64,000 bases of DNA, from positions 1 to 64,000 of the forward strand of contig JACADZ010000078.1 in NCBI GenBank assembly GCA_013389105.1, in the 5' to 3' direction. Within the stretch, counting starts at the first letter, position 1. Each line of letters starts with the position of its first letter. Below are positions 57,297 through 64,000 of this stretch, in pieces. This DNA is from Parvularculaceae bacterium. GTDB taxonomy: Bacteria; Pseudomonadota; Alphaproteobacteria; Caulobacterales; Parvularculaceae. A program made the translations under genes and the position numbers. The notes below the pieces were generated by a model. It was not told where the DNA came from, did not search any database, and worked only from the letters and a program-made list of their open reading frames with translations.

Positions 57297-58055
57297 TCAG
57301 AACTTCGCCGTGAAGCCGATGCCCCACCAGAAGCCGCTCGGATCCGTGGTCCCGGCGACGCCGTCGTCATAGATCGAGCCGCCCACAATATCCGAACCGC
57401 CGTATCTGACGCCGATATAGGCCGAGGCGGATGGGGAGAGCGCGTAGGAAACATTCGCGGCGGCGTGACCATAGAGATAGTCCGTTCCACCCGAGTCGTC
57501 GACTACGTATCCGACGATGCCGCCGAGATCGAAACCAAGCGTTTCAGCGAGCGGGAAGGAATGCGCCAGACTTCCCTGCAGCGTCGTCGTGTCGAACATG
57601 AAGTCGTGATAGAGGTAGAGCTTCGGCGATAGCGGGGCCGTGAAGGCAAGCCCGATGAACGGTTCGACCGTATTGGCGCCAAGCCCGCTGCCGTCCTCCT
57701 TGAAGACGTCGCCGAAGCCGCTCATTCGGTTTGGATAGACGTAGTAGGTGACGCCGACGTCGAGCGTTGCGACGTCGCCAAGAGCCCCGCTCCAACCGGC
57801 GACGAGGTCGAGTTCCTGCCACTCAGGGGAAACGGCGAAATCGGAGTCGCCGATGGGCAGATTAGCCCAGGCGGTCAGGTAGAAACCGTCAAGTCCGACG
57901 GTGACTCCCGGCTGAATGGTCGATTCTGAGTACTGAACGCCTCGAAAGACGTAGCGGGACTCGTAGCCAAGCGTGGTCGACAGAAAGAAGTCGCCGGCAT
58001 GAGCCGCGCCGGCGAAAGGGAAGCTCGCAGCGGCCAGGATCAAGGAAAAGCGCAT
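57297..58055 (-). CDS. TorF-family putative porin
   Basis: A 252-residue outer-membrane protein. The signal peptide is MRFSLILAAASFPFAGAAHA. The mature part begins GDFFLSTTLGYESRYVFRGV, as in TIGR02001/TorF porins, with alternating beta strands ending FWWGIGFTAKF and a C-terminal phenylalanine for outer-membrane insertion. It likely forms a small beta-barrel. Being next to glnK-amtB hints at nitrogen-related control, which is not shown. Confidence 0.85.
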   Translation of the reverse strand: MRFSLILAAASFPFAGAAHAGDFFLSTTLGYESRYVFRGVQYSESTIQPGVTVGLDGFYLTAWANLPIGDSDFAVSPEWQELDLVAGWSGALGDVATLDVGVTYYVYPNRMSGFGDVFKEDGSGLGANTVEPFIGLAFTAPLSPKLYLYHDFMFDTTTLQGSLAHSFPLAETLGFDLGGIVGYVVDDSGGTDYLYGHAAANVSYALSPSASAYIGVRYGGSDIVGGSIYDDGVAGTTDPSGFWWGIGFTAKF

Positions 58056-58387
58056 AGGATGCTCCAGACGGAATGATTGCCCTCCGCCCTCCCGAGCTCC
58101 TCCAACGCGCAGTTTCTAATCTTATAGTTTGAGTACGGATGTTTTGTGCGGCGCACAATCTCCAATCAGCGCGCCGACGCCTGTTTTTGCCACCCTGTTG
58201 CGAAAATAGCACATAGCTGCATACAAGAAGATGTTACTAGCATATTATGCTACAAAAGCAATCGTATGCCAGGTCAATCTCTCTGCTGCAGCGCGCCATA
58301 CTATCTGTTGCATTGCACCATAAAGCAGCATAGCGTCGATTTCCGGCGAAGGTTCGTCTGCTGACGATCATTTGGCGGAGGCGATTC
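58056..58387. promoter_or_regulatory. Divergent porin/glnK promoter region with a 15-bp palindrome
   Basis: A 332-base AT-richer spacer between divergent genes. TAGCATA-T-TATGCTA (58238-58252) is a perfect palindrome. TGCACCATAAAGCAGCA at about 58315-58331 partly resembles an NtrC site, with a poor right half. No convincing sigma-54 promoter (GG and GC ten bases apart in context) was found. No gene is seen. Confidence 0.5.
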
Positions 58388-58726
58388 ATGAAGTTCATCG
58401 TTGCGGTCATCAAGCCGCAAAAACTTGACGCTGTTCGCGATGCGCTGAACGCGCTCGGCGTATCCGGCATGACCGTCTCAGACGTGAAGGGCTACGGCCG
58501 ACAGAAGGGCCACAAGGAAATCTATCGCGGCGCCGAGTATCAGGTGGACTTCATTCCAAAAGTGCGGATCGAGGTCGCCATCGCCGACGATCAGGCGCAG
58601 GCGGCGCTGACGGCCATAAGAGACGCTGCGCGGACAGGAGCAATCGGCGACGGCAAGATATTCATGGTCGATCTTGTCGAGGCTGTTCGCGTGCGCACGG
58701 GCGAAACTGGGCAGGACGCTCTCTGA
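58388..58726 (+). CDS. glnK: Nitrogen regulatory protein P-II
   Basis: A 112-residue P-II trimer subunit. The T-loop holds the uridylylatable Y51 in RGAEYQVDFIPK; KGYGRQKGHKEIY and GAIGDGKIFMVDL bind ATP and 2-oxoglutarate. It senses nitrogen and energy status and blocks AmtB when ammonium is ample. GGAGGCG precedes the ATG. It is 50 bases upstream of amtB, the standard glnK-amtB arrangement. Confidence 0.96.
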   Translation: MKFIVAVIKPQKLDAVRDALNALGVSGMTVSDVKGYGRQKGHKEIYRGAEYQVDFIPKVRIEVAIADDQAQAALTAIRDAARTGAIGDGKIFMVDLVEAVRVRTGETGQDAL

Positions 58727-58776
58727 AACCCGCCGACAGGCGTCAATCGAAAGACAAAAAACGGAGAAGAGAACCT

Positions 58777-60246
58777 ATGGGCGACAGGTGTCCGGCGGGC
58801 AGGCGCGACGACGCCAGATCGCGCAGTCGGAGGAGCGGGTGGCGGACGTGCGCAATGGTTGCAGCATCAATCGCTTTCGCCTCGCCGGCGCTGGCGCAGG
58901 CGGCGCCCCCGGCGCCCGACAAAGGCGATGTCGCGTGGATGCTGGTCGCCACCATTCTCGTTCTATTGATGATCCTGCCGGGCCTCGCGCTGTTCTACGG
59001 CGGGCTCGTGCGCGCCAAGAACATGGTCTCGATGCTCAGTCAGGTGACGGCGGTGACGGCGATCGGCGTCGTCATGTGGATCGCGGTCGGGTATTCGCTG
59101 ACGTTCACCGACGGCGGCGCGCTTGATCCTTATGTCGGCGGCCTATCACGCGCGTTCCTGAACGGGGTCACGCCGTCCAGCTTGGTCGGCACCTTCTCGA
59201 CAGGGGTCTACATCCCCGAACTCGTCTTCGTCATGTTTCAGTGCACATTCGCCTGCATCTCCGCGGCGATCGTTCTCGGCGGCGTCGCGGAGCGAAAGAA
59301 GTTCTCGGCCGTCATCCTGTTTTCGATCCTCTGGCCGCTGATCGTCTATTACCCGATCGCCCACATGGTGTGGTGGTGGCCGGGTCCGGACGCCGTCGCG
59401 TCGAATCCCGAGGCGCCGATCCGGGCAGGCCTCATCTGGAGCTTCGGCGCCGTCGATTTCGCCGGCGGCACGGTCGTTCACATTAACGCCGGCGTCGCCG
59501 CCCTGGTCGGCGCGGTCATCCTCGGCCAGCGGCACAACTACCGGAAGGAGCCGATGCCGCCTCATTCCTTGACGCTCACTCTTGTCGGGGCGGGGCTGCT
59601 ATGGGTCGGCTGGTTCGGCTTCAACGCCGGATCAAACCTTGAGGCGAACGGCTATGCGGCCCTGGCCATGGCCAACACTTTCGTCGCGACCGCCGCCGCC
59701 GCCCTTTCGTGGATGGGCGTCGAGTGGGCGTCCAAGGGCAAGCCGAGTCTGCTTGGTCTCGCTTCGGGCGCGGTCGCCGGTCTGGTCGCCGTCACGCCCG
59801 CTGCAGGATTCGCAGGACCCGCCGGCGCATTGGTCCTTGGCCTGATCGTGAGCCCGGTTTGTCTCGTATTCTGCTCGGCAGTGAAGAATCGCCTCGGCTA
59901 CGACGACAGCCTCGACGCCTTCGGCATCCATTGCATCGGAGGCGTCGTGGGCGCGCTCGGCACGGCGTTCGTCGTCAACCCCGCATGGGGCGGCGCCGGA
60001 ATCGTCGACTACGCGACCTGCGCGGCGGACGGCGACATATCAACCTGCGATACGGCCGCCTTCGTCCTTGGGACGCAATTGGCCGCGCAGTTGAAAGCCG
60101 TGGCGGTCACCGTGCTGTGGTCGGGCCTCGGCAGCGCCGCCGTTTTCGGACTCGTCCGTGTCTTGACGGGCGGGCGAGTTTCACGCGAGACGGAGAATGA
60201 GGGGCTCGATCTCGCCGAACACGGCGAGGCCGCCTATCACGGCTGA
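58777..60246 (+). CDS. amtB: Ammonium transporter
   Basis: A 489-residue Amt protein. After a basic start comes a signal-like segment ending SPALAQ, then about eleven membrane helices, starting with DVAWMLVATILVLLMILPGLALFYGGLVRAKN. Conserved channel histidines are in the GGTVVHINAGVAALVGA and FGIHCIGGVVGALG segments. Aromatic gate sequence PIAHMVWWWPGPDA is typical. The ATG at 58777 follows GGAGAAGAG. Its stop overlaps the tail of the convergent dipeptidase gene by ten bases. Confidence 0.96.
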   Translation: MGDRCPAGRRDDARSRSRRSGWRTCAMVAASIAFASPALAQAAPPAPDKGDVAWMLVATILVLLMILPGLALFYGGLVRAKNMVSMLSQVTAVTAIGVVMWIAVGYSLTFTDGGALDPYVGGLSRAFLNGVTPSSLVGTFSTGVYIPELVFVMFQCTFACISAAIVLGGVAERKKFSAVILFSILWPLIVYYPIAHMVWWWPGPDAVASNPEAPIRAGLIWSFGAVDFAGGTVVHINAGVAALVGAVILGQRHNYRKEPMPPHSLTLTLVGAGLLWVGWFGFNAGSNLEANGYAALAMANTFVATAAAALSWMGVEWASKGKPSLLGLASGAVAGLVAVTPAAGFAGPAGALVLGLIVSPVCLVFCSAVKNRLGYDDSLDAFGIHCIGGVVGALGTAFVVNPAWGGAGIVDYATCAADGDISTCDTAAFVLGTQLAAQLKAVAVTVLWSGLGSAAVFGLVRVLTGGRVSRETENEGLDLAEHGEAAYHG

Positions 60247-61496
60247 TCGCGGAGCTTGCGAGAAGCCTTTTCCGCGTCTGCAAGCACGCGCAGGAGATTG
60301 CCGCCCCATATCTTGGCGATCTCATCTTCTGAATACCCGCGCTTCACGAGTTCCCGCGTGACGTTCAGCGTCTCGCCGGCGTTTTCCCACCCGACGACGC
60401 CGCCGCCGCCGTCAAAGTCGGAGGCGATGCCGACGTGATCTATCCCCGCGACCTTCACCGCGTGATCAATATGATCGACGAAATCGGCAACTGAAGCACG
60501 AGGCTCTATCTCCCACAGTCCCTTCATGCGCTGCTCGTAGGCTGCCTCGGTCTCTTTGCTCATCGCCGCGCGCCTCGCAGATGTCTCGAGGCCCATGTCC
60601 TTGCGGATCTTCTCCTGCAGAGCCTTCTGCGCCGCGTTCAGGGGCTTCACATAGACGTCAAGAGCGACCATCTGGGCCACGCCGCCATTTTTCCTGATCG
60701 CCAGCAGCTGCTCATCGTCAAGATTGCGCGGGCTGTCTGCGACCGCCTTGACCCCCGAATGCGAGGCGATGATCGGCGCTTTGGAAAGCTCGACCGCCTG
60801 CATCATCGTCTTGCGTCCCGCATGGCTGACGTCGACCAGGATGCCCGCCTTGTTCAGCATGCCGACGAGGTCGCGTCCGAGCGGCGAGAGGCCGCCCCAT
60901 TTTTCCTCGGCGTCGCCGCCTTCCGTATTCGGGTTGGACGAATCGCCAAACTGGTTGTGCCCGAAATGGGTGATCCCCGCATAGCGCACGCCTTGGCGCG
61001 CGAGATCGTCGATCGTCGCTTGCGTCGGTTGAGGCCCAAGCGGGAAAGCGTTTTCCATGCCGATGAAAGCCACCTTGCGGCCTGCCTTGGCGATTCGGCG
61101 GGCTTCGTCGGCGCTGCGGGCGAGACCGATATCGTCAGGGTAGGCGTTGACGAACCGGCGGATGGCGGAAAGGCGGGTAACGGCGATCTCCTGAGCCTTC
61201 CCGTAACCCTCTTCGTCTAGCGGACCTTGCGGCGTGTAAACGATGAAGAAAGGCGCATCGAGACCGCCGGCGCGCATCTTGGGCAGGTCGACCTGCGATT
61301 TGGTGAAGCCGCCGGGATCGACGGCGTCGGTCGCGAAGTCAAGCGGGATGTCGACATGCGTGTCGACGGTCATGACCTTGTCGTGGACCCGCTGGGCCCG
61401 CGCCTCGAGCGCGGGATCGTCGAGCGGCCGGGACTGAGCCGCCGCTGCGCCCGCCAGGAATGTCGCCAGAGCTCCGATCGCCGCTCGCCTCACCAC
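60237..61496 (-). CDS. Membrane (renal) dipeptidase, M19 family
   Basis: A 419-residue M19 peptidase with a signal peptide (MVRRAAIGALATFLAGAAAA). The zinc site starts at MTVDTHVDIPLDF; GMENAFPLG, GITHFGHNQFGDSSNP and LVDVSHAGRKTMMQAVELSKAPIIASHSGVKAVAD supply the remaining ligands. IDHVGIASDFDGGGG is near the C-terminus. Such enzymes cleave dipeptides, including D-amino-acid ones, in the periplasm. It overlaps hisS by seven bases, so they are likely co-transcribed. Confidence 0.9.
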   Translation of the reverse strand: MVRRAAIGALATFLAGAAAAQSRPLDDPALEARAQRVHDKVMTVDTHVDIPLDFATDAVDPGGFTKSQVDLPKMRAGGLDAPFFIVYTPQGPLDEEGYGKAQEIAVTRLSAIRRFVNAYPDDIGLARSADEARRIAKAGRKVAFIGMENAFPLGPQPTQATIDDLARQGVRYAGITHFGHNQFGDSSNPNTEGGDAEEKWGGLSPLGRDLVGMLNKAGILVDVSHAGRKTMMQAVELSKAPIIASHSGVKAVADSPRNLDDEQLLAIRKNGGVAQMVALDVYVKPLNAAQKALQEKIRKDMGLETSARRAAMSKETEAAYEQRMKGLWEIEPRASVADFVDHIDHAVKVAGIDHVGIASDFDGGGGVVGWENAGETLNVTRELVKRGYSEDEIAKIWGGNLLRVLADAEKASRKLRDQP

Positions 61497-62974
61497 GCCC
61501 GATCTCCTTCAATGATCCGCTTTGCCGCATCGACCATCTGCGCGCGCGGGACTGAGATCTGCGCCGCCTGGCCTTCGCGCCATTTGACATTGTCCTCGAT
61601 CTCGCGGGCGAGCCGCGCGCCGAGGACGAGATCCTTGATCGTGACTTCGCCGCGCGCGCGTTCGTCGGAACCTTGAATGACGGCGAGCGGCGCGCCGCGC
61701 TTGTCCGCATATTTGAGCTGCGCCTTCATGCCGGCGCCGCCGAGATAGACTTCGGCGCGCACGCCCGCTCGTCTGAGTTCCGCCGCCATCGCCTGATAGT
61801 CCGCCATGCGGTCCTTCTCGAGCGCGAGCACGACCACAGGACCTCGTTCTTCGAGGCTGCGGCCCCTCACGAAATCGAGGGCCGCGAGCAGCCGTGACAC
61901 GCCGACCGACACGCCGACCGCGGGCACCTCGACGCCCTTGAAGCGCCTGACGAGGTCGTCATAGCGGCCGCCGGACGCAATCGCTCCGAAGCGAACCGGA
62001 CGGCCCTGCTCATCGAGGGGGGCGGTCAGCAGCTCTGCCTCGAAGACCGGGCCGGTGTAATACTCAAGCCCCCGAATGATGGTGAGGTCGATGATGACGC
62101 GCGACTCATCGTAGCCGGCGGTCTTCAGCAGCTCCGTAATCGCCGACAGCGTTTCAACCCCCTTTGCACCAGCTGCCGATCTCCCCTCAAAGAGCTCCAT
62201 GAGGCGAGAGCAGGACTGAACATTCGTCGGCGCGCTCGATTTCATGAAAGTAATTACGCGCTCGGCATCCACGTCCTCCAAGCGGGCTCCCTCCGTGAAG
62301 TCCCCCGACTCATCTTTCCGCCCAATGCCCAGTAGCTGGCGCACGCCCTGATCGCCAAGGCGCGTGAACTTGTCCATCGCCCGCAGGACCTTCAGTCGCT
62401 GAGGCGCTGAGTCGTCGCCGCCAAGACCGATGGTCTCAAGAAGGCCGGTGAGGACGTTCCGGTCATTGATCCGTATGATGAAATCCTGGCGTCCGACGCC
62501 GGCCGCCTCGATCGCCTCCGCGAGCATGGCGATGCACTCGGCGTCGGCGAACGGGGCCGGAGCGCCGACCGTGTCGGCGTCGCATTGGGTGAACTGCCGA
62601 TAGCGGCCGGGGCCCGGCTTTTCGTTCCGCCATACCGGGCCGACCGCATATCGGCGGAATGGCTTGGGGAGAGCATCATAGTTTTCGGCAACGAACCGGG
62701 CGAGCGGCGCCGTCAGGTCGTAGCGCAGGCTCAACCATTGCTCGTCGTCGTCCTGAAGGGAGAAGACGCCATCATTGGGCCGATCGACGTCCGGCAGAAA
62801 TTTTCCGAGCGCGTCCGTGTATTCGAGAGCCGGCGTATCCAGAGGATCGAACCCCCATGACTCGTAGACTTCGGAGATGCGCGCCAGCATGTCGCGTTCG
62901 GCGGCGATCTCGGCGCCGAGGCGGTCGCGAAAACCGCGCGCGGTGCGGGCCTTGGGTTTGTCGGTGCGGGTCAT
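61490..62974 (-). CDS. hisS: Histidyl-tRNA synthetase
   Basis: A 494-residue class II synthetase. Motif 2 is in FRRYAVGPVWRNEKPGPGRYRQFTQCDADTVG. The histidine-binding motif is RGLEYYTGPVFEAEL, and motif 3 lies in VSVGVSRLLAAL. The C-terminal anticodon-binding domain runs from about 395 to 494 (PVVVLALEKDRMADYQAMAAEL). It charges tRNA-His. Confidence 0.97.
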   Translation of the reverse strand: MTRTDKPKARTARGFRDRLGAEIAAERDMLARISEVYESWGFDPLDTPALEYTDALGKFLPDVDRPNDGVFSLQDDDEQWLSLRYDLTAPLARFVAENYDALPKPFRRYAVGPVWRNEKPGPGRYRQFTQCDADTVGAPAPFADAECIAMLAEAIEAAGVGRQDFIIRINDRNVLTGLLETIGLGGDDSAPQRLKVLRAMDKFTRLGDQGVRQLLGIGRKDESGDFTEGARLEDVDAERVITFMKSSAPTNVQSCSRLMELFEGRSAAGAKGVETLSAITELLKTAGYDESRVIIDLTIIRGLEYYTGPVFEAELLTAPLDEQGRPVRFGAIASGGRYDDLVRRFKGVEVPAVGVSVGVSRLLAALDFVRGRSLEERGPVVVLALEKDRMADYQAMAAELRRAGVRAEVYLGGAGMKAQLKYADKRGAPLAVIQGSDERARGEVTIKDLVLGARLAREIEDNVKWREGQAAQISVPRAQMVDAAKRIIEGDRAW

Positions 62975-63023
62975 AGCGAGGGTGGTAGCGGGGAAGCCCG
63001 GCGATCGGCAACCGCAATCGGCC

Positions 63024-63725
63024 CTATTCGACGAGATCTACCCGGATCAGCATCACCGGTTCGACCGGGACCTCGGCTTCAAATGGACCGCCGGGGCCGG
63101 TCCGGACCGCGCCGATCGCGTCGATGACCTCCATGCCCTCGATCACCCGCCCGAACACCGCGTAGCCGTAGCGGGGCCCGAGATCATTGACGAAATGATC
63201 GAGCTCTTCGTGGTTGTCGGAGAGGTTGATGTAGAACTGCGACGTCGCGCTGGCGGGATCGGGCGTGCGCGCCATGGCGAGCGTCGTGCGATAGTTCGGC
63301 AGGCCGTTGTCACCCTCGTAGGGAATGGGGTTTCCGGTCGGCCGCTCGATGAAGGTGCGACTGTAGCCGCCGGTCTGAACGACAAAGCCCGGGACCACAC
63401 GATGAAAGATCACGCGGTCGTAATGGCCATTCGCGGCGTATCGAAGAAAATTGGCGACCGTCTCGGGCGCTTTGTCCGGATAGAGTTCCACGGCGACGTC
63501 GCCGAACGAGGTGACGAGCTTGGCCCGGGTCTTCGTCTCCGGCCAGGCGAAGCCGTCCGCGAGCGTCGCCGGGGGCGGCGACGTCGCCTCGGCGGCCGGA
63601 GCGATCGGCGCGGCTTCCTCGATCGCGGCGGACTCCGGCGACTGAGCCTCGGCCGGCGATTGCTCAGTCTGCTGATTGCCGCAGGCTGCGAGCAGCAGCG
63701 CTGCGGCGGCAAGGATGTTCTTCAT
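63024..63725 (-). CDS. Cyclophilin-type peptidyl-prolyl isomerase, lipoprotein
   Basis: A 233-residue protein. The lipobox ends at C15 (LLLAAC), so it is a predicted lipoprotein. A proline/alanine/glutamate-rich linker runs to about 55. The cyclophilin domain (about 65-230) contains [41 protein letters not shown] and [20 protein letters not shown]. It folds periplasmic proteins. The start overlaps the pgi stop by four bases. Confidence 0.93.
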   Translation of the reverse strand: MKNILAAAALLLAACGNQQTEQSPAEAQSPESAAIEEAAPIAPAAEATSPPPATLADGFAWPETKTRAKLVTSFGDVAVELYPDKAPETVANFLRYAANGHYDRVIFHRVVPGFVVQTGGYSRTFIERPTGNPIPYEGDNGLPNYRTTLAMARTPDPASATSQFYINLSDNHEELDHFVNDLGPRYGYAVFGRVIEGMEVIDAIGAVRTGPGGPFEAEVPVEPVMLIRVDLVE

Positions 63726-64000
63726 GGCCCCTCCGATGGCGAATCAGTCTGGCGCCGCCTCAGCGCATTGATGCGATCGATCAGGCGGCGCGTGGATGCG
63801 TCGTGTCCGGACGCGGCGGGGGCCGAGGCGCCGGGCGGCGCGATCTCGGCGAGGATCGGTTTGGCGAGCGATTTGCCGAGTTCAACCCCGAACTGATCGA
63901 ATGAATTAACGCCCCAGACGACGCCCTGGCAGAAAATCTTGTGCTCATACAGCGCGATCAGCGCGCCGAGCGTTTCCGGCGAAAGCCGCTCCATCACAAT
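63722..64000 (-). CDS. pgi: Glucose-6-phosphate isomerase, C-terminal end
   Basis: Only about 92 C-terminal residues are inside the window, and the frame is open at the right edge. [47 protein letters not shown] is the conserved PGI end, including the catalytic lysine in LGKSLA. A tail of about 30 residues follows. It interconverts glucose-6- and fructose-6-phosphate. The ATGA overlap links it to the cyclophilin gene. Confidence 0.95.
   Translation of the reverse strand: MVMERLSPETLGALIALYEHKIFCQGVVWGVNSFDQFGVELGKSLAKPILAEIAPPGASAPAASGHDASTRRLIDRINALRRRQTDSPSEGP

Noticed and set aside
58290-58387. A sigma-54 promoter before glnK
   Set aside because: No GG/GC pair with correct spacing in a TGGCAC-N5-TTGC context could be found; the NtrC-like site has a poor right half.

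Overview
The window is high-GC, densely coded DNA from an alphaproteobacterium. The class call rests on dnaA, dnaN, recF, gyrB and rpsT lying together, the pyrimidine 5'-nucleotidase-dapD pair, PleC/DivJ-like histidine kinase sequence and short ATGA operon overlaps. The arginine genes (fused N-acetylglutamate synthase/kinase plus acetylornithine-type transcarbamylase) point to the Maricaulis/Parvularcula side of the class. That placement is inference; no species is claimed.

Layout. 1-3.5 kb: end of hrpB, then a small accessory patch (IS481 remnant, two genes of unknown function, a MazE/MazF pair) ending at tRNA-Ser(GGA). 3.6-9.3 kb: serine hydrolase, minimal metallopeptidase, CPA2 potassium/proton antiporter, and a RodZ-like protein that ends in a TonB domain. 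9.3-12.6 kb: arginine operon for the acetylated-citrulline route. 12.7-22.9 kb: GST, pepN, a PAS histidine kinase, an M20 peptidase broken by an amber codon, a GNAT-RimK pair and an LD-carboxypeptidase. 22.9-31.4 kb: gyrB, recF, dnaN, a divergent dnaA, a 0.7-kb spacer without recognisable DnaA boxes, rpsT and mutM. 31.5-44.3 kb: TIR-TPR membrane protein, priA, a DUF1036 protein, dapD, an M20 amidohydrolase, a decayed ArsR locus, a CRP-type regulator fused to a SLOG/cyclase-like module, and two tiny membrane-peptide ORFs. 44.6-54.6 kb: one minus-strand operon, ilvD-ilvC-ilvB-ilvN-leuA-leuC-leuD-leuB, preceded by a leader peptide and an intrinsic terminator. 54.8-57.2 kb: metX-metB behind a SAM-I type riboswitch. 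57.3-64 kb: porin, glnK-amtB, M19 dipeptidase, hisS, a cyclophilin lipoprotein and the end of pgi.

How the genes work together. Three amino-acid pathways sit here, and two of them carry readable RNA control: attenuation for ilv-leu and SAM sensing for metX-metB. Arginine goes through N-acetylcitrulline. Nitrogen status is read by glnK-amtB.

The best candidate for something new is the 803-residue protein at 41527-43938. A CRP/FNR-like transcription factor is joined to TPR-like helices, a SLOG-like nucleotide-binding region and a class III cyclase fold that has lost its metal-binding aspartates. Other points worth checking are the ilv-leu attenuator, the RodZ-TonB hybrid, the amber-interrupted genes and the divergent DnaA.
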